Below the pieces are notes generated by a model. That model did no database searches, was not told the origin of the DNA, and worked only from the letters and a program-made list of their open reading frames with translations. The translations under genes and the position numbers were made by a program. This document shows positions 17,029-25,334 of a DNA stretch of 64,000 bases, piece by piece (positions within the stretch are counted from its first letter, which is position 1; every line of letters begins with the position of its first letter). The stretch is from Kitasatospora indigofera (GTDB lineage Bacteria; Actinomycetota; Actinomycetes; Streptomycetales; Streptomycetaceae): positions 1 to 64,000 of the forward strand of contig NZ_BNBO01000032.1 in NCBI RefSeq assembly GCF_014655955.1. The letters run 5' to 3'.

Positions 17029-18309
17029 ATGAACAGCCGTACGCAGGACAGCAGGGAGCACGGCGCCGGGCGGCGCACCGGTCCGCCGGAGCCGGCCGCA
17101 CCGGCGGCCCCGCCCGGAGCCACGCCGGCCGCACCGCCGGTGGCGGTACCCGCGGGGCCCGGCGTCTGGCGCCGGATGCGGATGTGGGGCGTCGCGCACG
17201 CGGTGGACGACCTCTACCAGGGCCTGGTGCCGGCCGTGGTGCCCTACTTCGTGCTGGAGCGCGGCTACGGCTACGTGGCGGCCGGCGGGCTCACCCTGGC
17301 CGCGACGCTGGGGAGTTCGGTGCCGCAGCCGTTCATCGGCGTGGCCGTCGACCGGATGCGGCTCGGCTGGCTGGCCGCCGCCGGGGTGGCACTGGCGGGC
17401 CTCGGTCTCGGGCTGTCGGGGTTGGTGTCGTCCTACCCGGCGGTGTGGCTGCTGGTGCTGCTGTCCGGCCTCGGGGTGGCGATGTTCCACCCGGCCGCGG
17501 GCCGGGCCGCGCGTGAGGCGGCGGGGGAGAGCGCGGCCGCGATGGGCGTCTTCGCGGCCGGCGGCAGCGTCGGCTTCTTCCTGGCGCCCGTCCTCGCCAC
17601 GCCCGCCCTGGTGGCCTGGGGGGTCGGTGCCACGGTGCTGTTCGTGCCGCCCGCGCTGCTGATGGCGTACGTGCTGTTCCGGGACCGCCACCGGCAGCGC
17701 GCGCTGGCCGCCGCCCGCGCCGGGGCGCCGGCCGGCACCGACCGCTGGGGGCCCTTCCTGCTGCTGACCGCCGTCGAGGTGGTCCGCTCGGTGGTCTTTT
17801 TCGGTGTCAGCACCTTCGTGACGCTGTACTGGCTGCGCGATCTGCACGCCTCGCAGACCCTCGGCGGGGTGGCCCTGGCCTGCTTCCTCGGCGGCGGGGT
17901 GGCGGGCACGCTCGGCGGCGGGCGGATCGCCGACCGGATCGGGCTGGTGCGGACCGTCCGGCTGGGCACGCTGCTCGCGGTTCCCGCCCTGGCCGGCCTG
18001 CGGCTGATGCCCGGGCAGTACCCGCCGCTGCTGTTCGCGGTGCTGGCGGGCGCCGCGCTCAACCTGCCCTTCGCGGTGCTGGTGAAGCTCGGCCAGGACT
18101 ACCTCCCCACCCGGCCGGGCACGGCCGCCGGCGTCACCCTCGGGCTGGCGGTGAGCATCGGCGGCCTGATCGCGCCGGTGCTCGGGCTGATCGCGGAGAG
18201 CCACGGCCCGCGCGGGGTGCTGGCGGTCCTGTGCGCGGTGCCGTTGCTGGGGGCCGGGCCGGCGTACTTCCTGGCCGAGCCCGGCCGGGCGGCGGCCGGA
18301 CCGGGGTGA
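17029..18309 (+). CDS. MFS transporter, fosmidomycin-resistance-like
   Basis: A 426-residue membrane protein. A Pro/Ala-rich hydrophilic N-terminus (about 45 residues) precedes about 12 membrane segments. The WGVAHAVDDLYQGLVPAVVPYF first segment and MFHPAAGRAAREAA resemble fosmidomycin-resistance (Fsr) type exporters, where the HAxxDxxxG and FHPxG motifs are typical. ATG 17029 has GGGAGG 12 bp upstream. It is divergent from the AraC regulator that probably controls it. The natural substrate is unknown. Confidence 0.9.
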   Translation: MNSRTQDSREHGAGRRTGPPEPAAPAAPPGATPAAPPVAVPAGPGVWRRMRMWGVAHAVDDLYQGLVPAVVPYFVLERGYGYVAAGGLTLAATLGSSVPQPFIGVAVDRMRLGWLAAAGVALAGLGLGLSGLVSSYPAVWLLVLLSGLGVAMFHPAAGRAAREAAGESAAAMGVFAAGGSVGFFLAPVLATPALVAWGVGATVLFVPPALLMAYVLFRDRHRQRALAAARAGAPAGTDRWGPFLLLTAVEVVRSVVFFGVSTFVTLYWLRDLHASQTLGGVALACFLGGGVAGTLGGGRIADRIGLVRTVRLGTLLAVPALAGLRLMPGQYPPLLFAVLAGAALNLPFAVLVKLGQDYLPTRPGTAAGVTLGLAVSIGGLIAPVLGLIAESHGPRGVLAVLCAVPLLGAGPAYFLAEPGRAAAGPG

Positions 18310-18430
18310 GCGGGCGCCGGCCCGTCGGCGAGGGGGCGGGGGCCGCTGCCCGCCCTCCCGCCGGAGGCCGGCGGCTCGGCCGCCGGGTGCGGCACCCCAG
18401 GTGGAAGGGTTGCGCAGCCCCTCCCGGATC

Positions 18431-18453
18431 ATTATCGTCACCCTGACCATAAT
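18431..18453. promoter_or_regulatory. palindromic operator upstream of pnuC-nadR
   Basis: ATTATCGTCA-CCC-TGACCATAAT: ten-base arms with one mismatch around a 3-bp centre, strikingly AT-rich for this genome, 14 bp before the GTG start and partly overlapping where the promoter should be. The position in front of an NAD salvage operon suggests an NAD-responsive repressor such as NrtR; the identity of the regulator is inferred. Confidence 0.65.
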
Positions 18454-18467
18454 GTGCAGGAGGGGCC

Positions 18468-19130
18468 GTGCCCATCACCGAATTCCTGAGCGACCTCACC
18501 GCGCCGCTCACCACCGTGCTCGGCCACGTCGGCGGCGACGAGGTGACCTGGGCCGAACTGCTCGGCTTCGCCACCGGCGCGGCCTGCGTCTGGCTGACCG
18601 TCAAGGGAAGGACCTGGAACTTCCCCGTCGGCATCGCCAACAACGTCTTCTTCCTGGTCCTCTTCGCCGGGGCCCGGCTCTACGCCGACGCCGCCCTGCA
18701 GGTGGTCTTCCTCGCCCTCGGCGCACACGGCTGGTGGCAGTGGCTGCGCGGCGGGGCCGAGCGCACCGGCGTCAGCGTCCGCCCCGCCGGGCCGGGCCTG
18801 CTGGCCGCCACCGCGGCCCTGCTCGTCCCGGTGACCTGGGGGCTCACCGTCCTGCTGGCCCGGGCCGGGGACAGCGCCCCGTTCTGGGACGCCCTCACCA
18901 CCGCCCTGTCACTGGCCGCCCAGTGGCTGCTCAACACCCGGCGGATCGAGACCTGGTACTTCTGGATCGCCGCCGACCTGGTCTACATCCCGCTCTACCT
19001 CAGCAAGTCGCTGGACCTCACCGCCCTGGTCTACCTGCTCTTCCTCGGCCTGTGCGGGCTCGGCCTGCGGGCCTGGCGCCGCGACCTGGCCGCCGTCGCG
19101 GGGCCGGAGCCGACGGCGGTGCCGGCATGA
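18468..19130 (+). CDS. pnuC: nicotinamide riboside transporter PnuC
   Basis: A 220-residue membrane protein with about seven hydrophobic helices. The PnuC pattern is visible as TVKGRTWNFPVGIANNVFF, GWWQW, and TRRIETWYFWIAADLVYIPLY, the family's substrate-channel segments. It imports nicotinamide riboside, which the next gene phosphorylates and adenylylates, trapping it as NAD. GTG 18468 is preceded by GGAGGGG. The gene overlaps nadR by ATGA, so both are translated together, and a palindromic operator lies just upstream. Confidence 0.95.
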   Translation: MPITEFLSDLTAPLTTVLGHVGGDEVTWAELLGFATGAACVWLTVKGRTWNFPVGIANNVFFLVLFAGARLYADAALQVVFLALGAHGWWQWLRGGAERTGVSVRPAGPGLLAATAALLVPVTWGLTVLLARAGDSAPFWDALTTALSLAAQWLLNTRRIETWYFWIAADLVYIPLYLSKSLDLTALVYLLFLGLCGLGLRAWRRDLAAVAGPEPTAVPA

Positions 19131-20251
19131 GCGCGCGGTTCCGGCACGGCCTGGTGATCGGCAAGTTCTACCCGCCGCACGCCGGCCACCACTTCCTGAT
19201 CCGCAGCGCCGCCGACGCCTGCGAGCTGGTCACCGTCGTGGTGATGGCCGCCGACGTCGAGTCCATACCGCTGGCGGCCCGGGTCTCCTGGGTCGCCGAG
19301 GCCTGGGCCGGCGAGCCGCACGTCCGGGTGGCCGGCGTGGCCGACAACCTGGCGGTCGACTACGGGAGCGAGGCGGCCTGGGACGGGCACGTCGCCCTGA
19401 TGCGGGACGGTGTCGCCCTGGCCGACGCCGCCGACATCCCGGCGCCGGAGGTGGACGCGGTGTTCAGCTCCGAGCCCTACGGCACCGAACTGGCCCGCCG
19501 CTTCGACGCCGCCGCCGTCCTGCTGGACCAGGGCCGGGACACCTTCCCGGTGTCGGGGACGAAGGTCCGCGCCGACCCGGCCGGGTACTGGGCGGACCTG
19601 GAACCGCCCGTCCGGGCCTGGCTGGCCCGCCGGGTGGTCGTGCTCGGCGCCGAGTCCACCGGCACCACCACGCTCTCCCGCGACCTCGCCGCCGCGCTGC
19701 GCGCCAGGGGCGGCCCGCACGCCCTGACCGGCTGGGTGCCCGAGTACGGCCGGGAGCTGACGGCCGCCAAGCTGGCCGTCGCCCGGGCCGTCGCCGACCC
19801 GGCCGGCCCGCGGCCGACCGTCTTCGACCTGGAGTGGGACGACCAGGACTTCGAACTGGTCTGCCGCCGGCAGAGCGCCGCCGAGGACGGGGCCGCCCGG
19901 GCCGGCGGCCCCGTCCTGGTCTGCGACACCGACGCCCTCGCCACCACCGTCTGGCAGGAGCGCTACCGGGGCGCGGTCACCGCCCCGGTCCGGGAGCTGG
20001 CCGCCGGGCTGTCACCGCGCGCGCTCTACCTGCTCACCTCGGACCAGGGCGTCCCGTTCGACGACGACGGCCTGCGCGACGGGGAGCACCTGCGCCCCTG
20101 GATGACCGGCCGCTTCCGCGCGGTGCTCGCGGCCGGCGACACCCCCTGGCTGGAGCTGCACGGCGACCGCGTGCGGCGGCTGGAGCAGGCGCTGGCGGCC
20201 GTGGACGCCCTGCTCGCCGAAGGATTGCCGCTCGCGGACCCGCTCGGCTGA
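19127..20251 (+). CDS. nadR: bifunctional NMN adenylyltransferase / ribosylnicotinamide kinase
   Basis: A 374-residue cytosolic enzyme. The N-terminal nucleotidyltransferase part shows GKFYPPHAGHHFLI (the HxGH site) and VSGTKVRADP (residues about 5-165). The C-terminal kinase part has the P-loop GAESTGTTTLSRDL (about 170) and the conserved EYGREL and WDDQDFELVCRRQ segments. Unlike enterobacterial NadR it lacks an N-terminal HTH, so it is an enzyme only and regulation must come from another protein. It completes the pnuC salvage operon. Confidence 0.94.
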   Translation: MSARFRHGLVIGKFYPPHAGHHFLIRSAADACELVTVVVMAADVESIPLAARVSWVAEAWAGEPHVRVAGVADNLAVDYGSEAAWDGHVALMRDGVALADAADIPAPEVDAVFSSEPYGTELARRFDAAAVLLDQGRDTFPVSGTKVRADPAGYWADLEPPVRAWLARRVVVLGAESTGTTTLSRDLAAALRARGGPHALTGWVPEYGRELTAAKLAVARAVADPAGPRPTVFDLEWDDQDFELVCRRQSAAEDGAARAGGPVLVCDTDALATTVWQERYRGAVTAPVRELAAGLSPRALYLLTSDQGVPFDDDGLRDGEHLRPWMTGRFRAVLAAGDTPWLELHGDRVRRLEQALAAVDALLAEGLPLADPLG

Positions 20252-20268
20252 ACCGGCGGCGGTGCGGC

Positions 20269-20297
20269 GGCCGGGGCGGCGTCCCGGTACCCCGGCC
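20269..20297. terminator. hairpin between convergent nadR and Clp-N genes
   Basis: GGCCGGGG (20269-20276) pairs with CCCCGGCC (20290-20297) across a 13-nt loop, between the two convergent stops. No T-run; moderate support only. Confidence 0.4.
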
Positions 20298-20311
20298 CGG
20301 CCGCCGGCCCG

Positions 20312-21058
20312 TCAGGCCTGCTGCTCCTCGTGCGCGGCCTGCTCGGCGGCCACGGCGGCCGCGATGTGGGCCTCGGCGGCGGCCTTGTCGATGCCGAGGC
20401 CGGTCAGCACGCCGTCGCCGTCCTCAAGTTCCAGCAGGGCGAGCAGGATGTGCTCGGTGCCGACGTAGTTGTGGCCCAGCCGCAGCGCCTCCCGGAAGGT
20501 GAGTTCCAGTGCCTTGCGGGCCCGCGCGTCGTACGGGACCAGCTCGGGCACCTCGGCGGCGGCCGCCGGCAGCGCCGCGACGGCCGCCTGCCGGACGGCG
20601 TCGCCGGTGACGCCCTGGGCGGCGATCGCCCCCGCGCCGAGCGCGTCCGGCCGGCCGAGCAGGCCCAGCACCAGGTGCTCGGGGCGGATCTCGGTGTTGC
20701 CCGCCGCGTAGGCCTCGTTCTGCGAGGCCATCACGACGCTGCGGGCGTCCTCGGTGAAACGCCCGAAGCCCTGGCTGGGGTCGAGGTCCGGCTGCGCGCC
20801 GGAGGACTTGGGCACGAACCGCTTCTGGGCGGCCTGCTTGGAGACGCCCATGCTCCGGCCGATCTCCGTCCAGGAGGCGCCGGAGCGCCGCGCCTGGTCC
20901 ACGAAGTGGCCGATCAGGTGGTCGGCCAGTTCGCCGAGGTGGTCGGCGGCGATGACCGCGCCGGAGAGCTGGTCGAGCGCGTCGGGGTGGACCTTCTTGA
21001 TGGCGTCGATCAGGTCGTCGAGCCGGACGGGAGCCGTGATACGGGTCGGATTCGTCAT
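20312..21058 (-). CDS. Clp N-terminal-domain protein with helix-turn-helix
   Basis: A 248-residue protein. The N-terminal third carries an HTH-like segment (SWTEIGRSMGVSKQAAQKRFVP, about residues 60-85); the rest has two Clp-N repeats (FTEDARSVVMASQNEAY...IRPEHLVLGLL and KALELTFREALRLGHNYVGTEHILLALL), as in the substrate-adaptor domain of ClpC/ClpA but without any AAA+ ATPase. Such proteins are probably transcription factors whose Clp-N part senses or recruits proteolysis. Directly upstream of the start are two palindromes with identical arms, suggesting autoregulation. Convergent with nadR. Confidence 0.88.
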   Translation of the reverse strand: MTNPTRITAPVRLDDLIDAIKKVHPDALDQLSGAVIAADHLGELADHLIGHFVDQARRSGASWTEIGRSMGVSKQAAQKRFVPKSSGAQPDLDPSQGFGRFTEDARSVVMASQNEAYAAGNTEIRPEHLVLGLLGRPDALGAGAIAAQGVTGDAVRQAAVAALPAAAAEVPELVPYDARARKALELTFREALRLGHNYVGTEHILLALLELEDGDGVLTGLGIDKAAAEAHIAAAVAAEQAAHEEQQA

Positions 21059-21060
21059 GC

Positions 21061-21077
21061 GTCAACCATAGGTTGAC
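21061..21077. promoter_or_regulatory. palindrome 1 upstream of Clp-N/HTH gene
   Basis: GTCAACC-ATA-GGTTGAC, perfect 7-bp arms, ending 3 bp from the start codon of the Clp-N/HTH gene. Same arms as the second palindrome 28 bp away. Confidence 0.65.
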
Positions 21078-21117
21078 GCCCGACTGCCGTCAACCAGTGG
21101 TTGACGGCAGTCGGGCG
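21077..21117. terminator. 20-bp hairpin containing palindrome 2
   Basis: Perfect inverted repeat 21077-21096 / 21098-21117 with a single central base. It lies 11 bp downstream of the stop of the minus-strand NmrA-like gene and can act as its terminator. Its centre (21089-21105) is GTCAACC-AGT-GGTTGAC, identical in both arms to palindrome 1, so the same DNA may also be an operator for the Clp-N/HTH gene. Confidence 0.65.
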
Positions 21118-21127
21118 GGTGCGGGGC

Positions 21128-22009
21128 TCACACGTCCCAGGCGCCCTCGGCGGCGGCCTTCCGGGCGTACTCCGCGAAGTCGCGGGGCGCCCGGCCCAGG
21201 GCTTCCTGGATCCCGGGCGCCAGGTGCGCGTTGCGCCCGTCCGTGATCAGGTCGAAGAGGTCCGCGAACTCCGGCGGCAGCCCGCCGGCCACCAGGCCGG
21301 CCCGGTACTCCTCCTTGCCGGCCGGCCTGTAGGTGATCGGCCGGCCGGTGGCCCCGGACAGCGCCGCGGCGACGTCGTGGAAGCTCAGCAGCCTCGGCCC
21401 GGACACCTCGTACGTCCGCCCGACGTGCCGCTCCCCGGTGAGCGCGGCGACCACCACGTCCGCGATGTCGTCCGCGTCCACGAACGGCTCCACCGCCGCC
21501 CCCGTGGGCAGGACGATCTCGCCTGCCAGCACGGACTCCAGGAAGAAGCCCTCGCTGATGTTCTGCGCGAACCAACTCGCCCGGACGACCGTCCAGTCGG
21601 CGCCGGTCGCCTTCATCTTCTCCTCGGCCGCCAGCGCGCCCTCCTCGCCCCGGCCGGAGAGCAGTACCAGCCGCCGGGCGCCCTTCGCGACGGCCAGGGC
21701 GGAGAACGCCTCCACCGCCTCGGCCGCGCCGGGGAAGGCCAGATCGGGATAGTAGGTGAGGTAGACGGCGCCGACCCCCTCCAGCACCGCCTCCCAGCCG
21801 GACGGGTCCTCCCAGTCGAACCGCGGGTGCGCGCCGCGGGAGCCGATCCGCACCGGGAGTCCCCGCGCGGTGAGCCGCGCCGCGACCCGGCGGCCGGTCT
21901 TGCCGGTGCCGCCGGTCACCAGCGTGACGGGGCCGGGCGCCGCCCCGGCGCTCTCGCGCGGCGCGTCCGGCGTGCTGTTGTCCTGAACCTTCTCGGTGTG
22001 CTCGGTCAT
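21128..22009 (-). CDS. NmrA-like NAD(P)-binding oxidoreductase
   Basis: A 293-residue atypical short-chain dehydrogenase. The dinucleotide site is VTLVTGGTGKTGRRVAARL (about residues 28-46); later segments include LLSGRGEEGALAAEEKM, WTVVRASWFAQNISEGFF and FVDADDIADVVVAALT, typical of the NmrA/QOR2 group, in which many members reduce quinones or only sense the NADP redox state. I chose ATG 22009 over one 57 bp upstream because the added residues are Arg-rich. It stands alone on the minus strand and ends at the hairpin described above. Confidence 0.9.
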   Translation of the reverse strand: MTEHTEKVQDNSTPDAPRESAGAAPGPVTLVTGGTGKTGRRVAARLTARGLPVRIGSRGAHPRFDWEDPSGWEAVLEGVGAVYLTYYPDLAFPGAAEAVEAFSALAVAKGARRLVLLSGRGEEGALAAEEKMKATGADWTVVRASWFAQNISEGFFLESVLAGEIVLPTGAAVEPFVDADDIADVVVAALTGERHVGRTYEVSGPRLLSFHDVAAALSGATGRPITYRPAGKEEYRAGLVAGGLPPEFADLFDLITDGRNAHLAPGIQEALGRAPRDFAEYARKAAAEGAWDV

Positions 22010-22356
22010 GACTCCAGTCAACGTCCGCCGCGCCCGCCGGGCCATCGTCGAAAGGCTCGCGCCCATGCGCGAGCGTCCAGGCCCGGGGCCGTCCGCCGCG
22101 ACCGCCGCTCCGGCGGAAGCGCCCTGGCGGCACGTCAGGCCGCACTCCGCACGCGGCGGCCGGGGTGCCGGGCCCGCGACCCGTACCCGTTGTGCCGTGA
22201 TCGCACGACCGGGCCGAGATGGGCCCGCCGCGCAGGCCTGCCGCGCAGGTCGGCCGCGCAGGTCGGCCGGCGGTGGTGAGGGAGCGGCCGCTCCGGCAGA
22301 GGCCCCCGGAGCCCCCGGTTCCCGGAGCGTCGCGGGGCAGGCCTTAGCATGCGGCC
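22010..22356. other. 347-bp intergenic region without a gene
   Basis: Separates divergent NmrA-like and HAD-like genes. It contains a short palindrome (CTCGCG CCCATG CGCGAG near 22050-22071) in the upstream region of the NmrA-like gene, and a run of GCCGCGCAGGTCG-like direct repeats around 22235-22270. No conserved reading frame is seen. Confidence 0.5.
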
Positions 22357-22893
22357 ATGACCGGCCGACCGCCTCTCCCGCTGCTCTTCCTCGACATCGA
22401 CGGACCTCTCATCCCGTTCGGCGGGACGCACCGCGAGTACCCCGCCCCGGACGGCGCGGGGCCGGCGGCCGGCGCCGCAGCCAACCCGCTGCTGGCCCGG
22501 ATCGACCCGTCGCTCGGGCCCCGACTCCTGGCGCTGCCGTGCGAGTTGGTCTGGGCCACCACCTGGATGGCCGACGCCAACACCGACGTGGCGCCCCGGA
22601 TCGGCCTGCCCGGCCTGCCGGTGCTGGACCCGCCGGAGCTGCCCGAGGCGCAGCAGCGGGCGGACGAGCACCGCGGACTGCACTGGAAGACCCGAGCCCT
22701 GGTCGGCCGGGCCGGCGGCAGGCCGTTCGCCTGGGTCGACGACGAGATCACCGCCGCCGACCGGGCCTGGGTGTCCGCCCACCACGAGGGCCCCGTCCTG
22801 CTGCACCGCGTCGACCCCCGCACCGGCCTCACCCGGGCCGACTTCGCCGTGCTCGACAGCTGGCTGCGCGGGGTCGGCGGGGCGCGCGGGTGA
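22357..22893 (+). CDS. HAD-fold hydrolase-like protein
   Basis: A 178-residue protein. Motif I is LLFLDIDGPLIPFGG, with the later WATTWMADAN (motif II region) and FAWVDDEITAADRAW (motif IV acidic pair). This pattern is that of a compact HAD group common in actinomycetes, related to HAD domains linked with RNA repair systems. The first Asp of DxD is present. No neighbour suggests a substrate. Confidence 0.82.
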   Translation: MTGRPPLPLLFLDIDGPLIPFGGTHREYPAPDGAGPAAGAAANPLLARIDPSLGPRLLALPCELVWATTWMADANTDVAPRIGLPGLPVLDPPELPEAQQRADEHRGLHWKTRALVGRAGGRPFAWVDDEITAADRAWVSAHHEGPVLLHRVDPRTGLTRADFAVLDSWLRGVGGARG

Positions 22894-22954
22894 CGCCCGC
22901 CCGGGACGGATCCCTTGGGGAGGCGACCGGGTCGGGAGCGACGGAGTCCCGGCC

Positions 22955-23938
22955 TCAGGCGAACAACTGGTCCAGGTCGAGCCGGAGGTGCGCGGTCCCG
23001 GTGAGCACGTGCAGGACGTCCCCGCGTCCGGTCACGGTGTACCCGGTGGCCGCCGGTCCGCCGGGCAGGGCCAGCCGGGTCGTCCCCCGGACGTCCAGGC
23101 GGCCGCGGTCGGTGAGCAGGCCGGTGACCACCCGGTCGTGGTCCGCGCCGTACCCGCCGACCAGGGCGCAGCGCAGGCCGTCGGTGACGACGGCCTGTAC
23201 GCCGGAGGCCTTGTTCGTCCAGCCGGACACCGCGTCCTCGGCGACCCGGACCACGGGGAAGCCGTCGTGGAAACAGGCCCAGACGCTCTCGTCGGCCACG
23301 TTGAGCGCGTAGCAGTCGTAGATGTGGCCGAACCCGGTGCTGCCGGGGTAGTCCCAGGCCCGTTCCAGCCGCTCGTCGAAGCGCACCAGGCCGGCGGCCC
23401 CGACGGGCTCGGGGCCGCCCAGGTCCGGGTCGCCCCAGCCGTTGTTGCCGAAGACGCCCTCGTCGAAGTAGCCGACCCAGGTCCGGCCGGCCGGCGTGGT
23501 CGCGACGTGCTCGATCCCGTCACCGAGAACGGCCTCGGCGACGACCTGGCCGGTGGAGTCGATCACACGGGCATTGGGCTCCGCGCCGGCCGGGGTCCAG
23601 GTGCACCGGGCGCCGACGACGAGGAACCGGTCCCCGGGCAGCGGCTGGACCTGGCAGTGCGCGAGGCCCAGGTCCGGGACGTCCACCACCGCTTCGAAGC
23701 CCCGGGCGTGCGGGGCGTGCCGGGTCAGCCGCGCGGCCGCGGGCCGCTCCGGCCGTGCCAGGGCGAAGGTGGCCCCGCCGGGCCCGGTCCTTCGCGCGGT
23801 CAGTGCCGCCGCTGCCTCGGGGGTGGACCACAGGGCGACCAGCTCGCCGTGCGGGCCGATGTTCGCGGTGATCAGCCGGTCGCCCTCGGACGGCGGTTCG
23901 ATCCTGGCGTGCATCCTCGGCTCGGTGGTGTCCCGCAC
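22955..23938 (-). CDS. uncharacterised protein, probable beta-propeller-like
   Basis: A 327-residue soluble protein that I do not recognise with certainty. It is made of repeating short beta-type stretches (DRFLVVGARCTW, ARVIDSTGQVVAEAVLGDGIEHVATT, TWVGYFDEGVFGNNGWG, SVWACFHDGFPVVRV), as in WD40 or NHL-like propellers. The GTG at 23938 is supported by AGGAGG 10 bp upstream. The motif pair YFDEGVFGN/GWG and GHIYDCYALNV is prominent. It lies alone between the HAD-like gene (convergent) and the methyltransferase gene (same strand, about 210 bp away). Confidence 0.75.
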   Translation of the reverse strand: MRDTTEPRMHARIEPPSEGDRLITANIGPHGELVALWSTPEAAAALTARRTGPGGATFALARPERPAAARLTRHAPHARGFEAVVDVPDLGLAHCQVQPLPGDRFLVVGARCTWTPAGAEPNARVIDSTGQVVAEAVLGDGIEHVATTPAGRTWVGYFDEGVFGNNGWGDPDLGGPEPVGAAGLVRFDERLERAWDYPGSTGFGHIYDCYALNVADESVWACFHDGFPVVRVAEDAVSGWTNKASGVQAVVTDGLRCALVGGYGADHDRVVTGLLTDRGRLDVRGTTRLALPGGPAATGYTVTGRGDVLHVLTGTAHLRLDLDQLFA

Positions 23939-24150
23939 GCTCCTCGGACCTCCTGTCCCCGTTCGTGTGCCACGACTGCAGCGGTGCCCGTCACCGGGCG
24001 GCGTGGCCCGACGGGAGGCCGCCGGCCGGCTGCGCCGTCGCGGCGGACAGCGGCCGCGGCGGCGGCCCGGCCCGTGCGTTCCGTCCGGTCCGGCTGCGCA
24101 GGCGAAGCGCGTCCCGGAGCGGACGGCGGCGCGGCCCTGCCGGGGCCGGG

Positions 24151-24972
24151 TCAGAGCACCCGGGCCGTCGCCCCGTACCCGAGGACCCGGGAGGCGGTCT
24201 GCGCGTCCACGTCCAGGCCCGGGTCCGGGCGCCAGTCCGCCATCAGGGTCAGGCCGGGCTCGACGAGCTCCATGCCCTCGAACCACGAGGCGATCACCTT
24301 GCGGTCGCGGACGTACAGTTGCTGCCCCACCCCGGCCAGGTAGGCGTCGGTCATCCTGCCGACCTGGACGCGGGTGTCCTCGTCGGCGAGGTCGTCCGAG
24401 AGGTGCGAGATCGACAGGTAGCTGCCGGGGGCGCAGGCCTCCCGGTAGGAGGTCACCAGCGCGGCCGGGTCCTGCGCGTCGTCGACGAAGACCAGCAGGC
24501 CCCCCATCAGGATGCCGACCGGCCGGCTGAGGTCGATCAGCTCCCGGGTGCTGGGGTGGGACCACACCTGCTCCGGGTCGCGGCCGTCGGCCTCGATCAT
24601 GGCGACGAGCGGCTCGCCGGCCAGGATCTCCTCGCCGTGCCGGACGGCCGACGGCTCGCAGTCGACGTACACCACCCGGGCCTGCGGGTTACGGGCGTGG
24701 GCCACCTCGTGGGTGTTGTTCATGGTGGGAAGGCCGGAGGCGAGATCGATGAACTGGTCGACGCCCTGGGCGATCAGGAACCGTACCGAGCGGCGCAGCC
24801 AGTCCCGGTTGGCCCGGGCCAGCAGGTCGACGCTGGGCAGCATGGTCCTGATCCGCTCGGCCTTCTCCCGGTCGACCGCGAAGTTGTAGAGCCCGCCCAG
24901 GTAGTAGTCGTAGATCCGCGCGATGTTGGCGACATCCACGACGGCCGCGGGACGCTCGGCGAATGTGGTCAT
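24151..24972 (-). CDS. SAM-dependent methyltransferase, DUF574 family
   Basis: A 273-residue protein with the DUF574 signature: ARIYDYYLGGLYNFAVDRE at the start, IDLASGLPTMNNTHEVA as the SAM-binding segment, VVYVDCEPSAVRHGEEIL, and GILMGGLLVFVDD. This family is very common in Streptomyces and its substrates are mostly unknown. ATG 24972 has an AAGGA site 8 bp upstream. It faces away from the thioesterase gene across a 362-bp gap that contains a conspicuous AT-rich palindrome. Confidence 0.92.
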   Translation of the reverse strand: MTTFAERPAAVVDVANIARIYDYYLGGLYNFAVDREKAERIRTMLPSVDLLARANRDWLRRSVRFLIAQGVDQFIDLASGLPTMNNTHEVAHARNPQARVVYVDCEPSAVRHGEEILAGEPLVAMIEADGRDPEQVWSHPSTRELIDLSRPVGILMGGLLVFVDDAQDPAALVTSYREACAPGSYLSISHLSDDLADEDTRVQVGRMTDAYLAGVGQQLYVRDRKVIASWFEGMELVEPGLTLMADWRPDPGLDVDAQTASRVLGYGATARVL

Positions 24973-25334
24973 GTGGGGATCCTTCGCGTCGGATGGCCGG
25001 GCGCCCACGGCGGTGCGCGGCCTGCGCCAGATCATATAGTGATGATCTTTCAATTCGTCTGCCACAGAGGCAGATTGGGTCGACGCAATGTCCGTCGCCC
25101 GACCGTGGCCGTCCCGCTGCGCACGCCCGGGGGAGCCGGCTCGTCGCCGGGCGGAGGCGCCGTCGGCCCCGAGGGCCCGCCCGGACGTCACCGCGGGCCC
25201 GGCCCTGTGCCCGCCCGCGGGGCCGTACCGGCGCGGAATGCGGCGGCCATTGACAGGCGGTGGCCTGGCTCGATGTAATTCCGGTGTACGGAGCACCGAC
25301 CGTTCCGGCTGCTCCCGGGGGAAAGCGGGAATTC
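24973..25334. promoter_or_regulatory. divergent promoter region with AT-rich palindrome
   Basis: No gene is seen. GATCAT-ATAGTG-ATGATC (25030-25047) is a perfect 6-bp inverted repeat in an unusually AT-rich patch, directly in front of the methyltransferase gene, and is a likely operator or promoter core. A second small hairpin TCTGCC/GGCAGA lies at about 25058-25074. Confidence 0.5.
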
